From Eubacteriales Family XIII. Incertae Sedis bacterium (GTDB taxonomy: Bacteria; Bacillota; Clostridia; Peptostreptococcales; Anaerovoracaceae), in NCBI GenBank assembly GCA_031269205.1, contig JAISZM010000126.1, positions 1 to 10,222 on the forward strand: a stretch of DNA of 10,222 bases, read 5' to 3'. Numbering within the stretch: position 1 is the first letter of the stretch; each line of letters starts with the position of its first letter. The notes under the pieces are model-generated. The model did no database searches and was not told where the DNA came from. It worked only from the letters and a program-made list of their open reading frames with translations. Made by a program: the position numbers and the translations under genes. Below, one piece after another: positions 1 to 7,368 of this stretch.

Positions 1-828
1 AGCCCAGTTGATGTAATATCCAAGCCCCCCTTGCGCCCCCATCATCTCCGATATCACGAGCGTCGTAAACGCGAGCGCGCTCGCCGTCGAGATGCCCGTG
101 AATATCTGAGGCAGCGCATTGGGGAGCGCAACGCGGAACAGCAGAAAGGAGGTCTTCGCCCCGAGCGTCTTGGCCACATCGAAATATACTTTCTGCGTCA
201 AAGCTATCCCCTGTGACGTCATGAACGCGACGGGAAACCAAGCGCAGATCACTATGAGAAAAGCCCCCGCTGCAAAGGAGGTGGGGAGGAGCGTGAGTGC
301 GAACGGCATCCAGGCGACCGCGGGGATGATACCGGTGATCTTCAGAGGCGGCATCACCCAATAGTTTACCTTCGCGAACCATCCGACCAAAATACCTGTG
401 CCTATGCCCAGCGCGATCCCGCAGGAAAATCCTACAGCAAAGAGCCTCAAGGAGTAGAGCAGATTTGTCAACAGGAACGCCGGCTCATCCACAAAGACCG
501 CCATCACGCGGACGGGGCTGGGGAAAAACGGCATGACGAGCAGATCCAGTTTCGCCGAAAGAAGATCCCACACCGCGACCACAAGCCCTATCGCCAAGCG
601 AAAGGGCACGCGCTCAACATATTTCTCGCGTTTCTCGACGCTGCGCGCCGCCCACGCGCCCATTATCAGATAATAGGCTATGAGCAGCGCCAACGTCACG
701 CGAAACGCGGGATGCGCCAATTCCTCCTGACGGTCGGGCAGGAAGAAATCGACGGCGCCCGCCGCGGCGAACCCAAGGACGGTGATGGCCGCGGACAGGG
801 CGTATTTCAGGTTACTCGCTCTTGACAT
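1..828 (-). CDS. ABC transporter permease, SsuC/TauC type (3' end cut by window edge)
   Basis: Inner-membrane permease of a nitrate/sulfonate/taurine-type importer (BPD transport family). From ATG at 828 the frame stays open for 276 codons to base 1, so the C-terminus is missing. There are hydrophobic segments near residues 9-29 and 43-60, then the core membrane helices from about residue 75. The EAA loop that contacts the ATPase is visible at about 214-246 (AKTLGAKTSF, then ALPNALPQIFTGI), followed by a VISEMMGAQGGLGYYI segment typical of this family. An N-terminal stretch of about 70 residues with two extra hydrophobic segments precedes the usual core. The start overlaps the end of the binding-protein gene by 17 nt, which implies translational coupling. 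It should work with that lipoprotein and the ATPase at 6448-7337. The substrate cannot be read from the sequence; a sulfur compound is inferred from context. Confidence 0.92.
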   Translation of the reverse strand, partial: MSRASNLKYALSAAITVLGFAAAGAVDFFLPDRQEELAHPAFRVTLALLIAYYLIMGAWAARSVEKREKYVERVPFRLAIGLVVAVWDLLSAKLDLLVMPFFPSPVRVMAVFVDEPAFLLTNLLYSLRLFAVGFSCGIALGIGTGILVGWFAKVNYWVMPPLKITGIIPAVAWMPFALTLLPTSFAAGAFLIVICAWFPVAFMTSQGIALTQKVYFDVAKTLGAKTSFLLFRVALPNALPQIFTGISTASALAFTTLVISEMMGAQGGLGYYINWA

Positions 829-1945
829 CGAAATATATGTCTTTCGCGAATGATTCCGGATCGGTCGTCTTCAGATACCCCACCTTCGCGAGTTCCTCGA
901 CAAAATACAAAACATTGTCGTACACTTGGTTTTGATCGTTCTCGGTCTGCGCGTGCGTGGGATATTGATAACTCTTAACAAGCTCCGACGCGAGGTCGAT
1001 GTTCTCTATCGAGGAATATTTCTTCTCAGAGATGATCTTCGATGCCTCTTCCGGATTCGCGGCTATCCAATCCTGCGCTTTGTTGTACGCGCGCAGCAAC
1101 GCGCGAACCTTTTCGGGATCCTCGGCGAGTACCTTTTCGGAGGCGTAGAGGAAACAGCAGTATTTACCCGCAAACAGAGGATCGGTCGACAGATCGAATA
1201 TCTTCGTAAATCCGTGTTCTTCGACGGCAAGCGCGCCGAACGGATCCCATATGGCGGCGGCGTCAATCTCGCCTTTCTCCGCGGCCTCGATCTCAAGGTT
1301 TCCGTCGGAGAACGGAACAAAGGTCACGTCCTGATTGTCTTTCGCCTTCAGACCCGCGTTTTCAACCCACAGGCTTGCCACCTGATGAGGGGTGCCTCCT
1401 ATTTCGTCAACTCCGATCTTCTTACCCTTCAGGTCGGCCGCGGTCTTGATGGTGGAACCTTCGGGAACCACGATGGTGATGCACCCGAAATGCAGACCTT
1501 CGACCACCTTCACCTTTACACCTTCCTCGATCGACGGGAAGAACTGAAAATCGCCGTTGACGATCGGAATCGTTCCGTTGTTCAAGCCGATCTTCCTCGT
1601 CTCGGTATCGGCGGAAATCAGATTGACATCGAAGCCTTCCTCCGCGTAGTACCCGTTTTCATAGGCGATATAGATGGGCGCAGCGCAGAGGGCTCCGTCC
1701 TTGCCCGGTATGTCGATCTTCCCGTACTTGAACTCACCGCTCGCTTCCGGCGCTGTATCTTCGCTTTCCGCCGCGTCCTCCGCTGTCGTTTCGGTGTCCG
1801 CGTCGGACGTCGTCTCCGCGGCAGGTTCTTCGCTGTCCGTCGTCGTCTCCGAGCCACCACCGTTACAGGCGGCGAGCATAACGGAACTCATCGCCAAAAT
1901 CAGCGCAAGTATGACTATAAGTTTTGATGTTCGCGTGCTTTTCAT
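812..1945 (-). CDS. ABC transporter substrate-binding lipoprotein (NMT1/SsuA-like)
   Basis: Membrane-anchored solute-binding protein of the nitrate/sulfonate/taurine family, 377 aa from the ATG at 1945. A TTG at 1966 would add seven residues, but the purine-rich GGAAAGGAAG site lies just upstream of the ATG, so the ATG is preferred. The N-terminus is a lipoprotein signal: basic STRTSK, a hydrophobic core, and lipobox LAAC with the lipidated Cys at residue 27. Next comes a roughly 45-residue linker rich in Thr, Glu, Ser, Asp and Ala, as often seen in Clostridia. The mature fold begins near KYGKIDIPGKDG and includes the family-typical YIAYENGYYAEEGFDV and DLKGKKIGV segments. The mature part holds four further cysteines (ALCAAP, HFGCIT, KYCCF), rather many for an exported protein. 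It starts 29 nt after the sulfhydrylase stop and overlaps the following permease. Ligand unknown; an organosulfur compound is inferred. Confidence 0.93.
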   Translation of the reverse strand: MKSTRTSKLIVILALILAMSSVMLAACNGGGSETTTDSEEPAAETTSDADTETTAEDAAESEDTAPEASGEFKYGKIDIPGKDGALCAAPIYIAYENGYYAEEGFDVNLISADTETRKIGLNNGTIPIVNGDFQFFPSIEEGVKVKVVEGLHFGCITIVVPEGSTIKTAADLKGKKIGVDEIGGTPHQVASLWVENAGLKAKDNQDVTFVPFSDGNLEIEAAEKGEIDAAAIWDPFGALAVEEHGFTKIFDLSTDPLFAGKYCCFLYASEKVLAEDPEKVRALLRAYNKAQDWIAANPEEASKIISEKKYSSIENIDLASELVKSYQYPTHAQTENDQNQVYDNVLYFVEELAKVGYLKTTDPESFAKDIYFDVKSE

Positions 1946-1974
1946 GATTGCTTCCTTTCCTTTCAATACAAGAT

Positions 1975-3309
1975 TTATGACTTATCCCGCGGGCCGCCGC
2001 TATCCTCCGACGCGGCGAACGCACGATTCAGATCATCGATCAGGTCTTGCGGATCCTCAAGGCCCGCCGAGATGCGAATCAGATTTTCGGGCACGTCCGC
2101 TCGATCCTTCTCTGAAGGTTCGAGTTCTCCGTGCGTATTGTTTGGTGAATCGACGATGAGCGTTCGAGCGTCGCCGATGTTGACGTGATAATTCAGCAGT
2201 TCCACAGCATTCAAAAATCGCTCGCGCTGCGCTTCGTCCCCTTTAAATCCGAACGCGAGGATGCCGCCCGCGCCGTTCGGGAAATATTTTTCCGCGAGCG
2301 CATGGTAAGGACTGTCCGGCAGACTTGGATGTCTGACCCACTCGACGTAATCCTTACGCGAATCAAGCCAAGCCGCGATCTTCCCGGCGGTTGAAACCTG
2401 TTTTGCGATTCGCTCCGACAGCGTTTCAATTCCGATGAGAGCCAAGTACGCGTCAAACGGCCCGAGCGCGGCGCCGAAGTAGTTCAGGTAGTGAAAACGA
2501 ATGCGCGTCGTAAACGGCGCGTCGGGAAACACTTCGAGATAGCTTCGGTATTCGCCCGTCGCGTGATCGCGCAGCGTATAGTGTTTCTCAGCGAAATGAG
2601 GGAATTTTTCAGTCCCCCAATCGAACGCGCCGCTTTCGAGTACGAGGCCGGCGATAATGTTTCCATGCCCGCTCAGTCCCTTCGTCGCCGAGTACACGAC
2701 CAGATCCGCGCCGTGTTCAATGGGCCGCAACAAGTACGGCGTCGCGACGGTGTTGTCCACGACAAGCGGAATACCGTGTCGATGCGCCACATCGGCGATG
2801 GCCCGCAGATCAAGAAGACTTGCGGACGGATTGCTGATGCTCTCGATGAAGATGGTCTTCGTATCCGGCCTTATTTCCTTGTCCAGTTTTTCCGGGTCAT
2901 GAATATGTTCCGCGTAGTCGATATGCACGCCGAATTTCGGATACAGCTTTTTAAAACTGTCGATGCTGCCACCGTAGAGATACGGCGACGAGAGGATGCG
3001 GCCGCCGTCCTCAGCGAGGTTCAACAGGGTGTAAGAGATCGCCGCCATGCCGGAGCCGAGCGCGATCGCGCCCGCCGCACCGTCGAGTTCGGCCATGCGC
3101 TGTTCGAAGACGGCGACCGTCGGGTTGCCGACACGAGTGTAAAGATTGCCGGCGACTTCGAACGCGAACAATTTCTGTGCGTACTCCACGTCCTTGAAAT
3201 CATAGGCCGTCGTCTGGTAGATGGGCGGCGAAATGGCGTAGTTGTGCTCCGCCGGGTCGTAGCCTGCGCGCACCTTGCGCGTATCAAAACCCAAAGATCG
3301 TTCTGTCAT
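1975..3309 (-). CDS. O-acetylhomoserine sulfhydrylase (MetY-like PLP enzyme)
   Basis: PLP-dependent enzyme of the Cys/Met metabolism family, 444 aa, the usual length for O-acetyl-L-homoserine aminocarboxypropyltransferase. It would join O-acetylhomoserine with sulfide to give homocysteine, or with methanethiol to give methionine, in the cytoplasm. Visible landmarks are YTRVGNPT (about 57-64), GSGMAAISYTLL (85-96), the PLP-contacting VVDNTVATPYLLRP with Asp185, and the Schiff-base lysine K210 in YSATKGLSGHG. The family also includes cystathionine gamma-synthase and methionine gamma-lyase, but the length and the SATK-GHG pattern fit the sulfhydrylase branch best. The start at 3309 has a clear AGGAGG upstream. 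It lies 13 nt after the K2 stop and 29 nt before the binding-protein start, so it is very probably co-transcribed with the nitrogenase-like genes. That position is the main clue that the reductase releases a thiol or sulfide. No gene symbol is given because substrate preference is not proven. Confidence 0.93.
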   Translation of the reverse strand: MTERSLGFDTRKVRAGYDPAEHNYAISPPIYQTTAYDFKDVEYAQKLFAFEVAGNLYTRVGNPTVAVFEQRMAELDGAAGAIALGSGMAAISYTLLNLAEDGGRILSSPYLYGGSIDSFKKLYPKFGVHIDYAEHIHDPEKLDKEIRPDTKTIFIESISNPSASLLDLRAIADVAHRHGIPLVVDNTVATPYLLRPIEHGADLVVYSATKGLSGHGNIIAGLVLESGAFDWGTEKFPHFAEKHYTLRDHATGEYRSYLEVFPDAPFTTRIRFHYLNYFGAALGPFDAYLALIGIETLSERIAKQVSTAGKIAAWLDSRKDYVEWVRHPSLPDSPYHALAEKYFPNGAGGILAFGFKGDEAQRERFLNAVELLNYHVNIGDARTLIVDSPNNTHGELEPSEKDRADVPENLIRISAGLEDPQDLIDDLNRAFAASEDSGGPRDKS

Positions 3310-3322
3310 GTGAATCCCTCCT

Positions 3323-4660
3323 TTACCGATAGGTAGCCAGCGATGTATTGTATATATCTTCGATCACCCGCAGTCCTCCCGAATAGCCCGCGTAATGTGA
3401 CGTCAGTACGAGTCGATAGGGCGAGGGCGCCGAGGCGGAAAGAAAATCGTACTCCTTCTCTTCCGCAAGTTCTCTGTCCCAACCGCTTCCGATAATGATT
3501 CCCCTTCCGTTGTGGTGAAGGGAGCGCACGACATCCTGCGCCTTGCCCGCGTCCGGCTCGAAAAACAGGGGTATATTCTTTTTGTCGGATGTTTTCGCGA
3601 GTTCCCGTCTGATCCCGTCGTGATACCTCTCGGGAATGCCGTCGACCACAAATTGCTCCTTGGGCACGATGCCCGTTTCGTGCAACAGAAATTTCGAAAG
3701 CCCGAGTACGTATCCCGCGTCGTGGAAGATATGCGCGTGGTTTGGCAGACCGTAGCGAAACTCAAGCAAAAATGTCGCGAGATTGTCTATCTCCTCATAG
3801 TAAGCTTCCGTTTCGCGCCGGATGAAACGTTCGGCCGCAATGCGATCAATCTCGGCGCCTTGCTTCTCGGCAAAGGCGAGTACCGTCCGCAGGAATCGCT
3901 CGGTTTCGTTCGCCCCGATCGGGATGTGCGGGAAATGCACGAACGGCTGTCCGTATTTCTCCTCCAGATGTTCCGCTATCGGCTCGCCGTACCACGGCGA
4001 TACGAGCGCCGTGAAATTGGCGCGGGGTATCCTCTTCCATTCTTCCACCCCGTCGGATTTGGGTCCGAACAGGACTTTCGCGTCGAGTCCTATTCCGTGC
4101 AAGAGCCGTTTGTACTCGGCGAGATTCCCTTTCCAGAACGGGTCCTGGTACGGAATGGACGAGAGGAGGATGATGGCGTTTTTGTCGGAGCGATAGGGCT
4201 GCTCTTCTTCAAACAAAGCGACATACTGGTCGATGATCGCGTTCACGACGAGGCTGTGCGCCTCAAAATTATTGCATTTGAAGCCCGGAGTTTCCACCGC
4301 CACGATATTTTTCCCCTCGGCGCGGAACTCATCTACGAGCGATTCGATGTCGTCTCCGACGATGCCGGCGGTACAACCCGACAGGATGACCTGAATGTCC
4401 GTATCGAGGACTTTATAGGTGTTTTTCACGATTTGCCGCAGCCGATCGATACCGCCGAAGATGACCTCACTCTCCGAAAAATTCGTACACGGCGAAGTGT
4501 TGCCGCCGGCGTACCCCGTCGAGCGTTCAAAGAATCCCATTATCATGTTCCCGCAACCCGGCCCCGCGTGGAGGATGGGCACGGCTTTCGGAATGGCCAC
4601 GACGCTCTGTAGAGCGCCGATCGCGCAGGTGTAGCGCTCCTGTTCTATGAGGCCTGCCAT
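3323..4660 (-). CDS. Nitrogenase component 1, NifK-type subunit (K2)
   Basis: Beta-type subunit of a nitrogenase-like catalytic component, 445 aa. The open frame extends to 4870, but the ATG at 4660 is chosen: upstream residues lie inside the D gene and are low-quality Arg-rich sequence, whereas MAGLIEQERYTC leads straight into the conserved fold. The three cysteines expected to hold the bridging P-cluster are C12 (YTCAIG), C36 (HAGPGC) and C96 (SGCTAGIVGDD). FPHIPIGANETERFL and the C-terminal HYAGYSGGLRVIEDIY are K-type signatures shared with K1. With about 445 residues it is shorter than classical NifK (about 520) and lacks the long N-terminal arm. The start overlaps the D stop by 16 nt, with a GAAGGGG ribosome site about 10 nt upstream, so D and K2 are translationally coupled and are the likely heterotetramer partners. 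A shared origin with K1 is obvious by eye, but the two are well diverged. Confidence 0.92.
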   Translation of the reverse strand: MAGLIEQERYTCAIGALQSVVAIPKAVPILHAGPGCGNMIMGFFERSTGYAGGNTSPCTNFSESEVIFGGIDRLRQIVKNTYKVLDTDIQVILSGCTAGIVGDDIESLVDEFRAEGKNIVAVETPGFKCNNFEAHSLVVNAIIDQYVALFEEEQPYRSDKNAIILLSSIPYQDPFWKGNLAEYKRLLHGIGLDAKVLFGPKSDGVEEWKRIPRANFTALVSPWYGEPIAEHLEEKYGQPFVHFPHIPIGANETERFLRTVLAFAEKQGAEIDRIAAERFIRRETEAYYEEIDNLATFLLEFRYGLPNHAHIFHDAGYVLGLSKFLLHETGIVPKEQFVVDGIPERYHDGIRRELAKTSDKKNIPLFFEPDAGKAQDVVRSLHHNGRGIIIGSGWDRELAEEKEYDFLSASAPSPYRLVLTSHYAGYSGGLRVIEDIYNTSLATYR

Positions 4661-6129
4661 ATCTCTGCCCCTTCCATAAAGGTGAATGGTTCTTGCGCGA
4701 GCCACCATTTCGTGTAGGGGTTGATCGCGTGCTTTTCGAGATTTTTCACGAACTCGTCGTTCTCTATCGTTTCGATGATGCGTTCGCCGTAGCGTACGAT
4801 GCCTTCGTAGCCCATGCCGAAATGCTCGTCGCCTATGAGCAACGACGGGATGCCGAGCTTCGCGCCCCATAGAGTCATGCCGCCGTGACGTGCGAGCATG
4901 AAGTCGGGTCTGATGCGCGAAAGCTGATTCACCAGTTCGAATTCCTGCTTGTTGCAGACGTTGATATTGGGGACATCGCCGTAGTCGCGCACGCGTTGGG
5001 CGAGCGCGTCGGAGTCCTCCGAGCCGTTGTCGTACAGAGGATCATGATGAAATACAGCCGCGCCCTTAGCCGCAACACCGAGTTCCGCAAGCACGGCCAG
5101 CAACGCGTGGCCGTGTCCGGCTCCGGCGGTGACATAGGCGGTCCTGCCGGTAAGTTTTTCGCGCAGCGCCTCAATCTGAGGAATGTACTCCTTCTTCTTT
5201 TGCGCGATGAGCGTTTCCGCGACATCCGGTTTTCCGAGCATCTTGCCAAGTGCGCGAAACCAGCGGTCAGTTTGAGGGATTCCGTAGGGCGACGCCGTCT
5301 TTATCTCGGGTACTCCGAATTCCTGTTCAAGCGCGGCCGCCAGATACGAACCGAGCGTCGGGCACGCCTGTATTGTAGCGGCCGCTTCCGACGAGTACGC
5401 CAGACTGTCCACCGTCGCGTACGGCGTGATAAAATTCGGCTTTGCTCCGAAGGGTTCGAGCCATTCGGTGAAGATGTCGCTTCCCCAAAAGTTGATGACG
5501 TTTACCACGTCTGTTCGGCGCTCGCGCGGTTGCTTGATGATCTTGCGCGCGATGGCGTGATAGCCCGCGTCGAATCCGGTCGTCCAGACTTTGGACTTGA
5601 ACCCCTCGCAGAAGATCGGCACGACAGGAATGCCGAGTTCCGCCTCGGCCTCCTCCGTGACGCTTTCAACGTCGTCTCCGATGATACCGACCGCGCACGT
5701 CGTAAGCACGAATATCGCGTTCGGCGTCGCGCGCTCGTTGACCTCCCTGATCGCGGAGGCCAGTTTTTGATCCGAGCCATAGACCGTGTCACCTTCATCC
5801 AGGTTGGTGGAATATATCTTGCGCTGGGTCGGTCGGTCGAGGTTGCGCAACGGCGCGTTGACGCGATAGGTGAACGCGAATTCATGCAGACATGATGAGC
5901 AGCCGACAGGACCGTGGCTGATGACGGCCGCGTCGCGAATCAGCGTGACCATGCAGGCGGCGTTTCCCGTCGAGCAACCCAGGCATTGGCTGAACGAACG
6001 GTTCTTGTCCCTCAGACCACACCGTGAAGCTGAAACAAGTTCCTGCGCGCTGCCCTGAAACCCGGTGATGGATCCGAGCCTGAGTTCCCTGACCTGCACC
6101 TCGGAAAGACTCAAATCGACCTTTGACAT
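4645..6129 (-). CDS. Nitrogenase component 1, NifD-type (catalytic alpha) subunit
   Basis: Alpha-type subunit of a nitrogenase-like reductase, 494 aa from ATG 6129. A GTG at 6141 is in frame, but GGAGG lies four bases before the ATG and between the two, so the ATG is used. P-cluster ligands can be placed at C52 (QCLGCSTG), C77 (ISHGPVGC, nearly identical to NifD) and C145 (TTCAVGIIGDDVE). The two residues that anchor FeMo-co in NifD (Cys275 and His442 in Azotobacter numbering) appear conserved as C256 in QACPTLGSYL and H436 in DEHFGMGYEG. The NifD G-H-H motif with catalytic His195 instead reads G-Y-H (189-191), suggesting a different substrate pocket. The family includes nitrogenases, methylthio-alkane reductase MarD and other group IV proteins; context favours a Mar-like role. 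It is the first gene after the 6284-6312 promoter and starts the run D, K2, sulfhydrylase, binding protein, permease. Confidence 0.93.
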   Translation of the reverse strand: MSKVDLSLSEVQVRELRLGSITGFQGSAQELVSASRCGLRDKNRSFSQCLGCSTGNAACMVTLIRDAAVISHGPVGCSSCLHEFAFTYRVNAPLRNLDRPTQRKIYSTNLDEGDTVYGSDQKLASAIREVNERATPNAIFVLTTCAVGIIGDDVESVTEEAEAELGIPVVPIFCEGFKSKVWTTGFDAGYHAIARKIIKQPRERRTDVVNVINFWGSDIFTEWLEPFGAKPNFITPYATVDSLAYSSEAAATIQACPTLGSYLAAALEQEFGVPEIKTASPYGIPQTDRWFRALGKMLGKPDVAETLIAQKKKEYIPQIEALREKLTGRTAYVTAGAGHGHALLAVLAELGVAAKGAAVFHHDPLYDNGSEDSDALAQRVRDYGDVPNINVCNKQEFELVNQLSRIRPDFMLARHGGMTLWGAKLGIPSLLIGDEHFGMGYEGIVRYGERIIETIENDEFVKNLEKHAINPYTKWWLAQEPFTFMEGAEIWQAS

Positions 6130-6188
6130 ACTTCCTCCCACCTCATCGCTGCTTGATGATCTCTCTGTTGACGACCTCTCAACCGAAT

Positions 6189-6247
6189 AAAAAACCGGAA
6201 ATACCCGTCAGCGCTTTTGCGCTTCCACATATCTCCGGTTTTCCGGT
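6189..6247 (-). promoter_or_regulatory. Leader hairpin with U-tract: candidate attenuator or riboswitch ahead of the D gene
   Basis: About 30 nt into the predicted transcript lies a long hairpin: AACCGGAGATA (6240-6230) pairs with TATTTCCGGTT (6203-6193), 11 bp with one G-U. Inside are a symmetric six-by-six, purine-rich internal loop and a small stem AGCGC/GCGCT closed by AAAA. Next to the small stem, GA faces GA, which could form tandem sheared pairs. Six T residues (6194-6189) follow at once, the layout of an intrinsic terminator pointing toward the D gene. A second pairing, ACCGGAAA (6247-6240) with TTTCCGGT (6201-6194), 8 perfect bp, competes with the first, and CCGG-AAAA-CCGG (6246-6235) can fold on its own. 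I do not recognise a known riboswitch class. A plain processing or stability hairpin remains possible. Confidence 0.5.
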
Positions 6248-6283
6248 CAATACAATCACATATTATTTATATATATTTTATAT

Positions 6284-6312
6284 GTTATATCATGCTGGGT
6301 TTATTATGTCAA
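6284..6312 (-). promoter_or_regulatory. Sigma-A (sigma-70) type promoter for the D-K2-sulfhydrylase-transporter run
   Basis: On the minus strand a perfect -35 box TTGACA (6312-6307) is separated by exactly 17 bp from TATAAC (6289-6284), one base off the -10 consensus. The flanks are strongly AT-rich. Transcription should start near 6277, giving a leader of about 148 nt before the D start at 6129. This is the only convincing promoter I found in the window; K1, nifH and the ATPase appear to be read from a promoter beyond the right edge. Confidence 0.78.
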
Positions 6313-6329
6313 GAGAAAATAGAAAAAAT

Positions 6330-6390
6330 ACCGACAAAAACACGACCGGTCGCACTTACCTCGCCAACTGACCGAACACCGACAAAAACA
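6330..6390. repeat. Two 13-bp direct repeats upstream of the promoter, with a 10-bp palindrome
   Basis: ACCGACAAAAACA occurs at 6330-6342 and again at 6378-6390 on the plus strand, 48 bp apart. Next to the first copy is the perfect palindrome CGACCGGTCG (6343-6352). The first repeat is centred about 59 bp upstream of the predicted start of transcription, a usual place for an activator site; the second is centred near -107 and lies inside the small ORF at 6356-6451. Function is inference; chance duplication is possible. On the minus strand the palindrome followed by GTGTTTTTG could also act as a weak terminator after the ATPase. Confidence 0.35.
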
Positions 6391-6451
6391 TCGCCCTGCA
6401 AAAAGCAAGAAACGTTTCGACGCTTGGCGCGACGGTGGTCGCTTCGGTCAT
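6356..6451 (-). CDS. Possible 31-codon ORF coupled to the ATPase stop codon
   Basis: The ATPase gene ends in ATATGA, so an ATG at 6451 overlaps its TGA by the 4-nt ATGA arrangement common in operons. An AGGA about eight bases upstream could serve as a ribosome site. The peptide would be 31 aa, with a polar start (MTEATTVAPSVE), a mildly hydrophobic middle (FLAFCRAMFLSVFG) and the end QLAR. It has no family I recognise. It may be a real small membrane-associated peptide, the remnant of a following gene lost by rearrangement, or noise. The 13-bp repeat at 6378-6390 lies inside it, so regulatory sequence may be the true content. Confidence 0.25.
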   Translation of the reverse strand: MTEATTVAPSVETFLAFCRAMFLSVFGQLAR

Positions 6452-7337
6452 ATCGCGTTTTCCTGCGGGAATTTCTCCAGGGTGTGCGTCTCCATCCTTA
6501 TGTCCTTCACCATGTCTGATTCCGTCTGGAGCAGCTGCCATATCTTGTGCCTGTATCCGGAGAATTCCGGGGAGGTTCGCAAGGAAGCCGCCCTCGGCCT
6601 TTCGAGTCCGATGGGAATAACACTCTTGATCCGCCCCGGCCCGGCCGTCATCACGGCTACGCGATCCGATAGGAATATGGCCTCATCTATGCTGTGCGTC
6701 ACGAATACGATGGTCTTCTTCGTCTCCGACCATATCCTCAACATCTCTTCATGCAGGACATTGCGGGTTTGCTCGTCCACCGCGGCGAAAGGCTCATCCA
6801 GCAGAAGCACATCCGGATCGTAGGCCAGGGCGCGCGCGATGGCGATGCGCTGTTTCATGCCCCCGGACAGCTCATAGGGGTATCTCCCCTCATAGCCGCC
6901 AAGTCCCACCATCTCAATGCAGTTTTCCGCGATGAAACGCCGCGTTTTTTCGGTATCCCTTTCATCTCGAGGCCGAATTCGACGTTTCGTATAATCGTGC
7001 GCCAGGGGAACAGCGCGTAGCCCTGCATGACGATACCCCGGTCAAGCGCCGGTCCGACGACGTCCTTCCCTCCTATCACGACATCACCTGAGGATCGCCT
7101 GATCAAGCCCGCCAAAATGTACAGAAAGGTCGATTTACCGCAGCCGCTGGAGCCGACGAGCGAGAGGAATTCTCCCTTCCTGACGTCTATGTTCACGCCT
7201 TCCAGCGCGGGCTGCGATCTGGACGCCTTTTTCCTTCCTCTTTTTATAACGTAGTTGAGGTAGAGGTCCCGCACATATATCTCGCTGTCCCTCGCTTCCG
7301 CTCTTTCTCCCCCGATCCCATCCACCGTGGTCCTCAT
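6448..7337 (-). CDS. ABC transporter ATP-binding protein (SsuB/TauB type), interrupted by a frameshift
   Basis: Cytoplasmic ATPase of the nitrate/sulfonate/taurine importer class. The start at 7337 has GGAGGT five bases upstream. The first reading frame gives Walker A GSSGCGKST (62-70), the Q-loop at Q105 and MKGIPKK. It then loses homology and ends at 6855. A second frame resumes at once with RRFIAENCIEMVGLGGYEG, followed by signature ELSGGMKQR, Walker B VLLLDEP, the D-loop and H-loop VFVTHS. The switch falls at the A6 run on the minus strand (6950-6945); a -1 shift or one extra A restores a 296-residue protein of normal length. All catalytic motifs are intact, so a homopolymer read error or ribosomal slippage seems more likely than a dead gene. 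It sits 31 nt after nifH and probably serves both permeases. Confidence 0.88.
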
Positions 7338-7368
7338 AGTTCACCTCCAAATGGCGTGTTTCCGCCGC

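Noticed and set aside
270..300. AAAGGAGGTGGGG on the plus strand resembling a strong ribosome binding site
   Set aside because: It lies inside the minus-strand permease gene, and the plus-strand frame after it is short and featureless.
926..1927. Long plus-strand open frame of 333 codons opposite the binding-protein gene
   Set aside because: It is the antisense of a clear lipoprotein gene, is very Arg-rich, has no recognisable domain, and is explained by GC-rich codon structure on the other strand.
3512..4612. Plus-strand open frame of 366 codons opposite K2
   Set aside because: Antisense of a gene with intact P-cluster motifs; no domain, and its composition follows the opposite strand.
4661..4870. 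Upstream extension of the K2 frame to 4870
   Set aside because: The added 70 residues lie entirely within the D gene and are Arg/His-rich with no K-type homology; the ATG at 4660 starts right before the conserved fold.
6230..6247. CCGG-TTTT-CCGG on the plus strand as a rightward terminator
   Set aside because: No plus-strand gene ends before it and no T-tract follows in that direction; the U-tract is on the minus strand.
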